A stretch of DNA of 40,584 nt from Marilutibacter aestuarii (GCF_006546775.1 NZ_VICE01000007.1:1-40584), one strand, 5' to 3'; positions 1-8,407 are shown, numbered from the stretch's first letter. Notes: generated by a model from the sequence alone, not told the origin. Program-made: numbers and translations.

Positions 1-81
1 CATGACTCGCTAGGCGATCTGACGCCCGCCGAGTACCGCCAACAAGTCGCCGGAGGTTCTACTTCTGAAGTGTCTGCTTGA
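1..81 (+). pseudogene. C-terminal end of an IS3-type transposase (cut by window edge)
   Basis: Frame 1 is open from the first base and ends in TGA at 79-81. It encodes 26 residues that include SLGDLTPAEYRQQ, the pattern found at the C-terminus of IS3-family (rve-domain) transposases (compare S-LGxLTPxEY). The tail GGSTSEVSA is also usual for this group. The DDE catalytic core would lie to the left of the window, so whether the element is intact cannot be judged. Family knowledge supports an IS3-type element; the exact IS is not recognised. Confidence 0.7.
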
Positions 82-234
82 CGGGGAAGCTTACGAAGCC
101 TCCTCGAGGGCGCAAGCGATCAACTCCGGAAGAGGATGCAGGGCAAGTCCTGCTTCAACTTCAAGTCGGAGGATCCACTGCTCTTCCGGGAAATCGATGC
201 GCTTACCCGGAAATGCGCGAAGGCCGCGCGGTAG
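82..234 (+). pseudogene. Remnant resembling the C-terminal part of a DUF1801-type protein
   Basis: The frame of the preceding transposase stays open after its stop and ends in TAG at 232-234. From 136 it reads MQGKSCFNFK and then DPLLFREIDALTRKCAKAAR. The G-K-S-C-x-x-F-K block followed by an amphipathic helix resembles the end of small DUF1801 (YdhG-like) proteins, from memory. No N-terminal half and no good ribosome-binding site are present, so I read it as a truncated remnant next to the insertion sequence. It could also be a chance open stretch. Confidence 0.35.
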
Positions 235-442
235 CCCGGCGCCGCGCCCGTACGTCCCTTCCGGTCGACGTGGCTCGGCACCACGCCAAGGAGTTCCCAG
301 GCGCCGCAGGGCGAGGACACCAGAGGCGCACAGGCTGGGTCGGCGCTTGAAGACGTCGCGTGCGTGGCCGACAATCGATCCGGGCCGGCGTTGTTTCGCG
401 CCATCGCCTGGAACGCGACACCCACGTCAAACGGAGGGTTCC

Positions 443-805
443 ATGCACAGGATGTACAAGCAGGCTTTGCTTCTCGCCGCGATCGGCGCTTTCGCGATCC
501 CCGGCCTCGCCGCCGAAACCTACAAGGTCACCGCCGAGATCAGGCACGCGGACACGGTGGTCGACACGCCCACGCTGGTCGTCAGGGATGGCGTGCCGGG
601 CCAGGTCAGCATCAACGGGGAGTCCGGCTACCGGCTCCGGGTGACGGTCACCTCGCCCGAGGAAGGAGAACTGGATGTCGCCGCGAAGGTCGATACCCAC
701 AAGGGGTCGGTCTCGACGTCGGTGACCACGGGCATCGGAAAGCCGATGGCGCTGTCGGCCGGGGAGCTCGGCTTGAGCATCACGGTGGAGCCCGCCGGAA
801 GCTGA
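443..805 (+). CDS. Small secreted beta-rich protein of unknown function
   Basis: This 120-residue protein starts at ATG 443, with GGAGG at 433-437 at ideal spacing; longer in-frame starts lack such a site. Residues 1-24 form a signal peptide (MHRMYKQ, a hydrophobic stretch, then GLAAE). The mature part alternates hydrophobic and polar residues (YKVTAEIRH, TLVVRDGVPGQVSI, YRLRVTVTS), which suggests a small beta-sandwich in the periplasm. It has no cysteines and no catalytic motif that I recognise. It stands alone: the transposase scar lies upstream and a degraded stretch downstream. I infer export but not a function. It vaguely resembles short domains that accompany TonB or secretin-type systems, which is not enough for a name. 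Confidence 0.75.
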   Translation: MHRMYKQALLLAAIGAFAIPGLAAETYKVTAEIRHADTVVDTPTLVVRDGVPGQVSINGESGYRLRVTVTSPEEGELDVAAKVDTHKGSVSTSVTTGIGKPMALSAGELGLSITVEPAGS

Positions 806-1102
806 CGGAGCCTGTGATGGCGGCGTGGCCGCTTGCTCCGCACGCGACAGGCTTCGGGGGATTGGCAAGCGCACGGCAAGGGCCACGGGCGCGGCCCGGA
901 CACGGGGACGACTGCCACGCTGGCTGCGTGGACGGGTACGGCAACGCACGGCTGATCTTCATGGGCCCGCGGATCTTCGGGTTGATGGGCTGCGAGATCG
1001 TCGAAGGCGAGCGCCGCCGCACCGACTACTTTCGCGTGCCGGGGGCCGCCGGCATGCCGCCGGGAGGCGGCACCGGCCAGTAGGCACGGTCACCACGACG
1101 CG
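806..1102. other. Gap with a decayed coding fragment
   Basis: No credible complete gene lies here. One plus-strand frame, open to TAG at 1081-1083, contains YGNARLIFMG, RIFGLMGCEIVEGE and RRTDYFRVPG (about 930-1050). This looks like the C-terminal strand pattern of a secreted beta-propeller protein (compare the end of PF09826-type proteins, from memory). Nothing upstream in the frame looks like protein and there is no start signal, so it would be the tail of a lost gene. The hairpin 1098-1104/1110-1116 (ACGCGTC, loop, GACGCGT) spans the stop codon of the amylase gene on the minus strand and has no T-tract. Confidence 0.3.
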
Positions 1103-3817
1103 TCAACGCGACGCGTCGCGGTCCAGCACCACGTCGATGGCGTCCATGACGCGCGGGTCCTCGGGCGCGCCGCCGCCGAACTCGACGGGACCCGCTTCCG
1201 GCGCGAGGGCCCGATAGCCGCCGTCGTAGTCCCAGGTGGTGAGGTACACCATGGCGCCCTCCAGGCTGTCGATGCCATCAAAGGCGTTCGCCGGGAAGGT
1301 CACCGTCAAGGTGCCCGCCGCCGCGTCCGCGTGCAGCGACGGACCCGGGGTGACGGTCTCGCCCTCGTGTTGGGCGTCGGCGCCTTCCGCGCGGGTCAGC
1401 AGGTTCGACCAGCCATGCGCGCGCCAACGGTACTGCCAACGCCGGTCGCCGGGCAGCCGCGCGGCCTGCTGCGGCATCACCGCGGTGCCGTCGTCGCGGC
1501 CGGGCAGCGACAGGTAGGCGGTGAACGCGACATGGTCGAAGCCGTTGGCCGGATGCCAGGCCTGGCTGATGCCGGCCATGCCGATCTCCAGCCGCAACGC
1601 GCCGCCCGCACGCCAGGCACGGACCCGGTGGATGTCGGCCGGATGGCGCTCGCGCCAGCCGGGATCGCTCGGGTAGCGGTAGCGTCCGTTGGGGCCGGTG
1701 TCGTCGCCGACCGGGTCGTCGCGGTCGGCCAGCGGCTGCCAGTCGAGTGCGACACGGAACGTTGCAGGATCGCTGGTGGCCCCGGTGACCGGATCGCGGG
1801 CGAGCAGCCGGTGGACGCGATCGGGATCGATCATGCCATCGGTACGCAACCGCGCCTGCCAGCGCCCATCGGTGCCGACTTGAATGACCTGCGCATGGCC
1901 GAGGTCGCCGTCGACGATCAGTTGGATGCGGGCGAGGGCCGCTGCGCGCCCGCTCACGAGATGCTCGCTGTCCGCGATCACCCCGGGCATCGGGTCCAGC
2001 CGCAGGCGCGGCAAGGGTGCCTCGCCGCGCGGTAACATCGCCCGCGCCTCGGCGGGGGTGGGCACCGGGCCCGCTCGCCACACTTCCCCGCCGTGCGCGG
2101 GCAGCACCAGGCTGATCGTGCCATCGGCGCCGACCACGAGGTCGCGTGGCGTGCCCTCGATCGCGAAAGCGCCGCGCAACGGCGTCCCGGCAGGCAGTCC
2201 GGTGGCCACCCGGTCCAGCAGCATGGGCGTATCGGCGCTGTTGAACGCGACGAGCGCGTGGCGGCCGCCTTCGCCGTCGATGCGCCAGGCGATCGCACCC
2301 GAGCGCGCCGGATTGTCGGCCAGCACCGTCGGCGTGCCGCGCGAGAACAGGGTGTCGCCCCGACGCAGCGCAATCGCTCGCTGGAGGTAGCGGTAGAGCG
2401 GCGCGCCGGTATCGAAGTGGTCGCGCCCGCCGCTGCCGAAGCCGGTGGCGAACATCGCCGGCCGCTGTTCCATGAACCCCTGCTCGGTGCCGTAGTAGAT
2501 GACCGGGATGCCGGGCAGGGCCAGCATCGCCAGCAACGCCTGCTTCAGCCCCGCTTCGCTGCCGCCGGCGAGGAAGCGATCGACGTCGTGGTTGTCCACG
2601 AAGGTCGGCATCCGCCAGGGGTCCGCGTGCAGGGCCATCATCGCGCGGATGCGGTGCCCCAGCTGTGCCGTCGGCCCCCCGCGCGCGAAAACGTCGCCCA
2701 GGTCGCCGTACAGCGGGAAGTTGATCATCGACGGCAGGCCGCGGGGCGTGCGCATGTAGGCGTCCAGCTTGCGTGCACGGGTGTCGTCGTAGGGGGCATC
2801 GACGCCGAATCCCTCGCCGAATGCCAGGAAGTCCTTGCGTCCGGTCGCGGCGGCGACCGCGGCCATGCCGGGAGCGCCAGGATCGGTGGCCTGCATGAAA
2901 TCGCTGAAGAAGTCGGCCGGCACGTGGAAGGCGGTGTCGACGCGAAAGGCATCCACGCCGACGTCGCGGATCCAGTCCCCGTACGCCTTGCGCAAGGCGC
3001 GCCGGACCAGCGGGTTTTCCGTGTCGAGGTCGTCCAGCCCGGCCAGCTGATGCTCGAGCTCCTGGCGACGATCGGTGTAGTCCGCGATCGCCGGGGTCCA
3101 GTGGTAGATGCCGGCATCGCGCTGCGCACGATCGCGCGGATCGTTGCGGTCGAACGGCGGCTGCACGGGTGCGGCATGGCCGGTCGGATCGCGACGCACG
3201 CGGCAGTTCTCACCGGGTTTGCTCGGCGCCGGCGGTTCGCAGGCGAGGAAGTCGCCGACATGGTTCACCACCACGTCCTGCACCAGGTACATGCCGCGGC
3301 CATGCAGCGCGCGCGCCAGGGCGCGGTAGTCGTCCAGTCGGCCGTAGTGCGCATCCACGGCGCTGAAGTCGCTGGCCCAGTAGCCGTGGTAGCCGCTGAA
3401 GCTGCGCGACGGGTTCAGCCACTGGTTCGCGACCGGCGGCGTGATCCATAGCGCGGTCGCGCCCAGTTGCTGCATGTAGTCCAGGCGTCGGGCGAGCCCG
3501 CGTAGGTCGCCGCCGCTGTAGCGGGTGCCGTCGCCCGGGTCGTACTCGCCGGCGCCCTGGTCGTTGTTGCCGCGGTCGCCGTCGTCGAAGCGGTCGATCA
3601 TCGCGAAGTAGATGACCTGGTCGCGCCAGTCGGGCGATGGCACGTGCAGGCCGGCGTCCTCAGCCACCGGCCCGACGACACCGGAGGACATCGCCGCCCC
3701 CGCCTGCAGCAGCGCGATGGCGCCCAGTACACCGGCGACTCGCCGCAGGGCCCCGGTCCCGCCCGGCACGCACCGATCCCGCCGGCCCGCCGCCGCGCCT
3801 CCGCTTGTTCGCGCCAT
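1103..3817 (-). CDS. Secreted alpha-amylase-family glycosidase (GH13) with C-terminal glucodextranase-type domain
   Basis: A 904-residue protein that should hydrolyse alpha-glucans outside the cytoplasm. The start ATG at 3817 follows a strong GGGAGG; the frame is open further upstream but without such a site. Residues about 24-43 are a hydrophobic export segment after a long basic N-terminus. The GH13 barrel follows. Region I is DVVVNH (about 182), region II is FRVDTAF with the nucleophile Asp (about 293), region III is FGEGF with the acid/base Glu (about 333), and region IV is DNHD (about 409). After an all-beta domain comes a linker-like part, and about 620-880 (DPVGDDTGPNGRY, then YPSDPGW) resembles the glucodextranase C-terminal/DOMON-like binding module. 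The gene is divergent from a TonB-dependent receptor and shares its LacI-type operators, so induction by maltodextrins is likely. The exact substrate is not shown by sequence. Confidence 0.9.
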   Translation of the reverse strand: MARTSGGAAAGRRDRCVPGGTGALRRVAGVLGAIALLQAGAAMSSGVVGPVAEDAGLHVPSPDWRDQVIYFAMIDRFDDGDRGNNDQGAGEYDPGDGTRYSGGDLRGLARRLDYMQQLGATALWITPPVANQWLNPSRSFSGYHGYWASDFSAVDAHYGRLDDYRALARALHGRGMYLVQDVVVNHVGDFLACEPPAPSKPGENCRVRRDPTGHAAPVQPPFDRNDPRDRAQRDAGIYHWTPAIADYTDRRQELEHQLAGLDDLDTENPLVRRALRKAYGDWIRDVGVDAFRVDTAFHVPADFFSDFMQATDPGAPGMAAVAAATGRKDFLAFGEGFGVDAPYDDTRARKLDAYMRTPRGLPSMINFPLYGDLGDVFARGGPTAQLGHRIRAMMALHADPWRMPTFVDNHDVDRFLAGGSEAGLKQALLAMLALPGIPVIYYGTEQGFMEQRPAMFATGFGSGGRDHFDTGAPLYRYLQRAIALRRGDTLFSRGTPTVLADNPARSGAIAWRIDGEGGRHALVAFNSADTPMLLDRVATGLPAGTPLRGAFAIEGTPRDLVVGADGTISLVLPAHGGEVWRAGPVPTPAEARAMLPRGEAPLPRLRLDPMPGVIADSEHLVSGRAAALARIQLIVDGDLGHAQVIQVGTDGRWQARLRTDGMIDPDRVHRLLARDPVTGATSDPATFRVALDWQPLADRDDPVGDDTGPNGRYRYPSDPGWRERHPADIHRVRAWRAGGALRLEIGMAGISQAWHPANGFDHVAFTAYLSLPGRDDGTAVMPQQAARLPGDRRWQYRWRAHGWSNLLTRAEGADAQHEGETVTPGPSLHADAAAGTLTVTFPANAFDGIDSLEGAMVYLTTWDYDGGYRALAPEAGPVEFGGGAPEDPRVMDAIDVVLDRDASR

Positions 3818-3912
3818 CCCGCCTCCCTCGCTGCATCCACGGCGGCCGACCGTGCGCCGGCTCGCCGTTCGTCGGACATCACTATTCCACGGTGTTTCGT
3901 CCGCCGATCCGC

Positions 3913-3926
3913 TGCATACGTCTGCA
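3913..3926. promoter_or_regulatory. LacI-family operator, copy 1
   Basis: TGCATACGTCTGCA is an inverted repeat centred on CG (half sites TGCATA and TGCAGA), the form expected of a LacI/GalR-family operator. It resembles the TGCAAACGTTTGCA-like boxes of maltose regulators in xanthomonads (from memory). Its centre is 21 bp from the next copy, so both lie on the same face of the helix. Confidence 0.65.
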
Positions 3927-3933
3927 GCCGCGG

Positions 3934-3947
3934 TGAATACGTTTGCA
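3934..3947. promoter_or_regulatory. LacI-family operator, copy 2
   Basis: TGAATACGTTTGCA is an inverted repeat centred on CG (half sites TGAATA and TGCAAA). It shares ATACGT and the outer TG/CA with copy 1. It lies immediately upstream of the likely receptor promoter. Confidence 0.65.
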
Positions 3948-4118
3948 GGATCGTTTGTGCAGTTGCACCCGCGTCTACTATCGCCCCACGCCACGATGGC
4001 GACGCCGTTCGGTGCGTCGCGGGGAAGGCGTGAAATCGAGGTCTGCCGGAACAAGGGCGCGACAGTCGCCCGGTGTTCACCCCACCGGCAACCACTACCA
4101 ACCGTGTGGAGGGGAAGC

Positions 4119-6893
4119 ATGTTGCAACTCAGGCGTAATCTACTCAGCGTGGCGCTGGCTTCAGCGACGCTGCTGATGGCCGCGGGCGTCCAGGCACAGT
4201 CCGTGGCCGAGCCTGCCAGCGAAACCGACGAGACCGGGACCCCCGACGGGAACGAAGACGCGACCACGCTCGACAGCGTGGTGGTCACCGGCATCCGCGC
4301 CGCGATCGAGAGCGCGATCTCGACCAAGCGCGAGTCGACCTCGATCGTCGAGGCGATCTCCGCCGAGGACATCGGCAAGCTGCCCGACATCAGCATCGCC
4401 GAATCCCTCGCCCGCCTGCCGGGCCTGAGCGCACAGCGCGTCGCCGGCCGCGCGCAGGTGATCAGCGTCCGCGGCCTGTCGCCGGACTTCGCCACGACCC
4501 TGCTGAACGGGCGTGAGATGGTGAGCACGGGCGACAACCGCAGCGTCGAGTTCGACCAGTATCCCTCCGAGCTGTTCAATGGCGTGACCGTCTACAAGAC
4601 GCCCGACGCATCGCTCGTCGGCCAGGGCCTGTCGGGCACGATCGACATGCGCACCGTGCGCCCGCTCAGCTACAGCGAGACGGTGATCGCCGCCGGCGGT
4701 CGCCTGCAGCGCAATTCGCTGGGCTCGGCCGCGAACGCGGACGAGGACGGCAACCGCATCAACGCTAGCTACATCGGCCAGTTCCTGGACAACACGCTGG
4801 GCCTGTCGATCGGCTATTCGCACACCGAGACGCCGATCCAGGAAAACCAGGTCGGCCTGTACGAGCCCTGGCAGCAACTGGGCGACGGCTGGCGTCCCGG
4901 CGTGGCCGGGGGCACGTGGTATTCCGACGGCATCAAGGCGCTGCGCCGCACCGGCCGCACCGAGCGCGACGGCGTGATGGCCACCCTGCAGTACCGCCCA
5001 TCCAATGCCTGGAACAGCACGCTGGACCTGTTCCACTCCGAAGCCGAGCAGGTCGACACGGCCAACCAGTTCGAGGTCAACCTGGGCAACTACAACGGCG
5101 GCTATGCGCCGGGCCTGCAGATCACCAATCCGGAGGTGAACGGCAACGGGACCTTCACCGGCGGCACCGCGAGCGGCCTGTACCCTCTCGTGCGCGGCAT
5201 GTACAACAAGCGCGAGGACGAGATCGACGCGTTCGGTTGGAACAACGAGTTCAACGTCGGCATGGCGCAGATCGTCGCCGACATCAGCTACTCCAAGGCC
5301 ACCCGCGACGAGATCAACCTGGAGAACAACACCCAGCTGGCGCCGATGCCGCAGCTCGACACCCTGCAGCTGGACTACTCGAACAGCGATTTCTCGCAGC
5401 TGGTGCCGGGCCTGGATTATTCCAATCCGGACACGCTTTTCCTGACCAACACCATCTACGGCTCCGGCTACGGCAAGGTGCCCCAGGTCGAGGACGAGTT
5501 GCGCGGCTACCGCGTGTCGGCCCTGCTGCCCGCGCCCGAGATGCTGGGCTGGCTGTCCGACATCGAGTTCGGCGTGAACCATGCCGACCGCGAGAAGAGC
5601 AAGACCCAGCCCGAGGGCAACATCAACCTCGGCCCTCAGGGCGACACCACGATCGGCGCCGACCTGCAGTACGGACTGGTCGACCTGGGCTTCGCGGGCG
5701 TGGGCTTCATCCCGTCGTGGAACGTGCCCGGCGCCGTGGCGCGCTACATGACCTTCGCGCCGAACTCCGACGCGTCCTACCTGGTGTCCAAGGCGTGGAC
5801 GGTGAACGAGCAGATCACCACCGGCTACGTGCAGGCCGACATCAATACCCAGTGGGGCTCGGTGCCGGTGCGCGGCAACATCGGCGTGCAGGTCCAGCAC
5901 ACCGACCAGTCCTCGAGCGCGAACTACTGGGACGGCACCCAGCCCGCCGGCAGCAACGTGCGTCCCTTCGAGGACGGCAAGACCTACACCGACGTGCTGC
6001 CGAGCCTGAACCTGGCCTTCGAACTCCCGCACGAGCAGACCGTGCGCTTCGCCCTGGCGCGCCAGCTGGCACGCGCGCGCGTCGACCAGATGCGGGCGTC
6101 GCTGGAATTCGGCGTCGACACCTCCACCGGTCGCCCCGGCGCCAGCGGCGGCAACCCACAGCTGGATCCGTGGAAGGCCAATGCGCTCGACATTTCCTAC
6201 GAGAAGTACTTCGGCAACCGTGCCTACGTGGCGGCGGCCTACTTCTACAAGGACCTGCGCAGCTACATCTACACCCAGACCCGCGACGACTACGATTTCA
6301 CTGCGCTGGTCGCCGACTACGTGCCGCCGCCGGGCTCGCCGCCGGTGCAGACCACCGGCAATTTCACCGCGCCGTTCAACGGCCAGGGCGGCACCCTGCA
6401 GGGCCTGGAACTGACCGCGTCGCTGCCGCTGGACCTGCTGTGGGAGCCGCTGCGCGGCTTCGGCGTCATCGCCAGCGCCAGCTTCAACGACAGCGACATC
6501 GAGATCCTCGACCCGGAAAGCGCCAGCAGCGTCGGCAGCGGCCCGATCAGCCTGCCCGGGCTGTCTGACGAGGTGTACAACCTCACCGCGTACTTCGAAC
6601 GCAGCGGCTTCGAGGCTCGCGTCAGCCAGCGCAAGCGTTCGGACTTCATCGGCGAGATCGGCAACTTCGCCGGCAACCGGACCCTGCGCTACGTGGTCGG
6701 CGAGGACATCATCGACGCCCAGGTCAGCTACACCTTCCCGGAAAGCAGCAGCCTGGGCGGCCTGAGCCTGCTGCTGCAGGCGCAGAACCTGACCAACTCG
6801 CCCTACCAGACCTACGCCGGCAGCAAGGACCGCCCGCTGGAATACATCGAGTGGGGCCGCACGTACCTGGTCGGCCTCAACGTGAAGTTCTGA
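4119..6893 (+). CDS. TonB-dependent outer-membrane receptor (alpha-glucan uptake)
   Basis: A 924-residue TonB-dependent receptor. It starts at ATG 4119 behind GGAGGGGAAG. Residues 1-27 are a signal peptide ending in VQAQ. The TonB box is DSVVVTGIRA (about 53-62). The plug follows (AEDIGKLPDISIAESLARLPG, then VISVRGL and LLNGREM), typical of the long xanthomonad carbohydrate class (TIGR01782 type). The rest is a 22-strand barrel ending in LNVKF with a terminal Phe for outer-membrane assembly. It is divergent from the amylase and shares its palindromic operators, so import of maltodextrins or similar alpha-glucan oligomers is the best inference. The substrate is inferred from context only. A strong terminator follows the gene. 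Confidence 0.92.
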   Translation: MLQLRRNLLSVALASATLLMAAGVQAQSVAEPASETDETGTPDGNEDATTLDSVVVTGIRAAIESAISTKRESTSIVEAISAEDIGKLPDISIAESLARLPGLSAQRVAGRAQVISVRGLSPDFATTLLNGREMVSTGDNRSVEFDQYPSELFNGVTVYKTPDASLVGQGLSGTIDMRTVRPLSYSETVIAAGGRLQRNSLGSAANADEDGNRINASYIGQFLDNTLGLSIGYSHTETPIQENQVGLYEPWQQLGDGWRPGVAGGTWYSDGIKALRRTGRTERDGVMATLQYRPSNAWNSTLDLFHSEAEQVDTANQFEVNLGNYNGGYAPGLQITNPEVNGNGTFTGGTASGLYPLVRGMYNKREDEIDAFGWNNEFNVGMAQIVADISYSKATRDEINLENNTQLAPMPQLDTLQLDYSNSDFSQLVPGLDYSNPDTLFLTNTIYGSGYGKVPQVEDELRGYRVSALLPAPEMLGWLSDIEFGVNHADREKSKTQPEGNINLGPQGDTTIGADLQYGLVDLGFAGVGFIPSWNVPGAVARYMTFAPNSDASYLVSKAWTVNEQITTGYVQADINTQWGSVPVRGNIGVQVQHTDQSSSANYWDGTQPAGSNVRPFEDGKTYTDVLPSLNLAFELPHEQTVRFALARQLARARVDQMRASLEFGVDTSTGRPGASGGNPQLDPWKANALDISYEKYFGNRAYVAAAYFYKDLRSYIYTQTRDDYDFTALVADYVPPPGSPPVQTTGNFTAPFNGQGGTLQGLELTASLPLDLLWEPLRGFGVIASASFNDSDIEILDPESASSVGSGPISLPGLSDEVYNLTAYFERSGFEARVSQRKRSDFIGEIGNFAGNRTLRYVVGEDIIDAQVSYTFPESSSLGGLSLLLQAQNLTNSPYQTYAGSKDRPLEYIEWGRTYLVGLNVKF

Positions 6894-6920
6894 TACCCCT
6901 TCCCTTGGATTCCGATCCCG

Positions 6921-6947
6921 CCCCGCCGGCCTGCCGGCGGGGTTTTT
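6921..6947 (+). terminator. Rho-independent terminator of the TonB receptor
   Basis: A perfect 10-bp stem, CCCCGCCGGC (6921-6930) with GCCGGCGGGG (6933-6942), has a CT loop and is followed by TTTTT. It begins 27 bp after the receptor stop codon. Confidence 0.9.
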
Positions 6948-7109
6948 CATGGCGGGCCGTCGAGGATCGGGCGCGATGCGGGGGCTGGATGGGAGCGTTC
7001 GTGCGACCACCGCTCGAGGGAACGTGGGTTCCCAGGGGCGCGCCGTGCGCCTGCACGGGCTTCGGGGCAGCCCCCACGACAGCTTGCGCGGAAAAACCAG
7101 AGGCTGGAT

Positions 7110-7125
7110 CCCAGCGTCCGCTGGG
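7110..7125. repeat. Short palindromic intergenic repeat
   Basis: CCCAGC, GTCC, GCTGGG form a 6-bp hairpin set in the wider context CTGGAT...CTGACGA. The form matches the widely scattered intergenic repeats of proteobacteria that read roughly GGATCCCAGC-GCTGGGATGACG. Only one copy is in the window, so the repeat nature rests on family knowledge. Confidence 0.45.
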
Positions 7126-7174
7126 CTGACGACTCGTGGATCGCGGCCGTATCGGCTTCGGCCTTAGGCCCTAT

Positions 7175-7310
7175 CCGGGCTACGCGGTTGCAGCGCCGTA
7201 GGATGGGTAGAGCCGAAGGCGAAACCCATCGATGCACGACCGCACCCGGCAATCGCAGGGGCCACCGGGTCCATGCCGGCTGCGGCCTTCGGCCTTGCCC
7301 GGGCTACGCG
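7175..7310. repeat. Direct repeat pair flanking a GATGGGT hairpin
   Basis: CCGGGCTACGCG occurs at 7175-7186 and again at 7299-7310, each preceded by TTCGGCCTT at similar distance, so the repeated unit is about 30 bp. Between the copies lies GTAGGATGGGTAGAGC...GAAACCCATC (7198-7230), with the inverted pair GATGGGT (7202-7208) and ACCCATC (7224-7230). Such units are common in intergenic regions of xanthomonads and other gammaproteobacteria. Confidence 0.55.
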
Positions 7311-7344
7311 CTTGACCGATGCGCGTAGCGGGCCAGGATGCGGC

Positions 7345-8352
7345 TCAGCCCCGGTTGGGGTCGCGCATCGACATCGCCGCGCCGAGCAGGCCCGGATACG
7401 GGTGGGTCACGACCTGGATCGCCAGTGCTTCCAGGTAGACCGAGAACCGCCCCTTGTCGAGGAAGCGTTCGCGGAACGCGCTCGCACGCAGGAACGGCAG
7501 GAAGCGCGGCACCATGCCACCGGCGATGGTCACGCAGCGCGCGCCCTGCACGAGCGCGATGTCACCGGCCACGCTGCCCAGCACGGCGCAGAAGCGGGCC
7601 AGCGCGCGCCGGGCTTCGGCGTCGTGCCCATCCAGCGCGAGCGCAACGACGTCCGCGGGCTTTCGCAGCAGTGCTTCGCGGCCGGACGGCTCGCCGCGCA
7701 GCACCGCGTCGATGCAGGTCAGGCCCTCGCCGCACAACAGGCGCTCGTTGGACGCACGACCGTAACGCGCCACCAGCCAGCGGGCGATCGCCTCCTCCTC
7801 GTCGTCGAGCGGCGCGAAGCTGCCGTGCCCGCCTTCGGTCTCCACCACCTGCCAGCCCGTGGTCGCCGATCCCACCAGCAGTCCCACGCCCAGCCCGGTG
7901 CCCGGCCCCAGGACACTGACCGGCCCCTGCCCCAGCGCCTCGACCGGGCCATGCAGGTGCACGCGGTCATCGTTGCCCAGCGCGGGCACGGCGCGTGCCA
8001 CCGCACCGAAGTCGTTGACCAGGGCGAGTACCTCCAGGCCCAGGCCGTCGCGCAAGCCGGAGCGATTGAACGACCAGGCGCGGTTGGTCAGGCGGATCTC
8101 GTCCTGGCCGACGGGTGACGCCACGGCGATCGCCGCGCGACGCGGTCGGACGCCGGTGAGTTCCAGATAGTGCTCCGCCGCATGCTGGAGGCTGGCGTAA
8201 TCGGCGTTGCGCAACGCGCGGGGCTGCTCCAGCACCGGAGGCGCGCGGCGACCGTCGACCAGGGCGAAGCGGGCATTGGTGCCGCCCACGTCGGCGACGA
8301 GGATCCAGTCCGCGTCGCGGTCTCGTGGGGTCGGGTCCGGGGCAGCGCTCAT
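7345..8352 (-). CDS. glk: Glucokinase (Glk family, PF02685 type), first copy
   Basis: A 335-residue cytoplasmic kinase that makes glucose-6-phosphate from glucose and ATP. ATG 8352 follows AGGAG at good spacing. The phosphate-binding loop is ADVGGTNARFALVDG (about 19-33). ALVNDFGAVA carries the catalytic Asp of the family, VLGPGTGLGVGLL is the second phosphate loop, and ETEGGHGSFAP holds the sugar-binding Glu/His. VTIAGGMVPRFLPFL is the C-terminal adenosine motif. Length is normal. A LacI-type palindrome identical in form to those of the amylase/receptor pair lies 56 bp upstream, so the gene probably belongs to the same maltodextrin regulon and phosphorylates the glucose released. A second Glk gene lies at 34172-35185. 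Confidence 0.92.
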   Translation of the reverse strand: MSAAPDPTPRDRDADWILVADVGGTNARFALVDGRRAPPVLEQPRALRNADYASLQHAAEHYLELTGVRPRRAAIAVASPVGQDEIRLTNRAWSFNRSGLRDGLGLEVLALVNDFGAVARAVPALGNDDRVHLHGPVEALGQGPVSVLGPGTGLGVGLLVGSATTGWQVVETEGGHGSFAPLDDEEEAIARWLVARYGRASNERLLCGEGLTCIDAVLRGEPSGREALLRKPADVVALALDGHDAEARRALARFCAVLGSVAGDIALVQGARCVTIAGGMVPRFLPFLRASAFRERFLDKGRFSVYLEALAIQVVTHPYPGLLGAAMSMRDPNRG

Positions 8353-8407
8353 CCAGTCACTCCTGTGTGAATCGCAAGCCTAAACGCTCGCGCGCCCGGC
8401 TTCGTCC

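Larger units (their letters stand above)
3818..4118. promoter_or_regulatory. Divergent control region between amylase and TonB-dependent receptor
   Basis: This 301-bp gap separates two divergent genes. It holds two LacI-type palindromes (annotated separately), a -10-like TACTAT at 3976-3981 for the rightward gene, and the SD sites of both genes. With TACTAT as -10 the receptor mRNA leader would be about 130 nt, and the -35 position would fall just right of the second palindrome, consistent with repression. No small gene is evident. Confidence 0.6.
6894..7344. other. Convergent gap with terminator and a mosaic of intergenic repeats
   Basis: This 451-bp gap lies between the converging receptor and glucokinase genes. 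After the receptor terminator (6921-6947) it contains several short repeat units, listed separately, and no credible gene. The open frames here have no start signal or protein-like composition. Confidence 0.7.

Noticed and set aside
2093-3451. A 452-codon plus-strand open frame inside the amylase gene
   Set aside because: Antisense shadow; GH13 motifs on the other strand are complete and in order.
4161-7010. A 949-codon open frame opposite the TonB-dependent receptor
   Set aside because: It is the antisense shadow of a G+C-rich gene: Val/Ala/Gln/Arg-rich low-complexity composition, no SD and no recognisable motif, while the other strand has complete receptor features.
7090-7312. Possible CRISPR-like array in the repeat-rich gap
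   Set aside because: Only two copies of one 12-bp core, unequal spacing and no cas genes.
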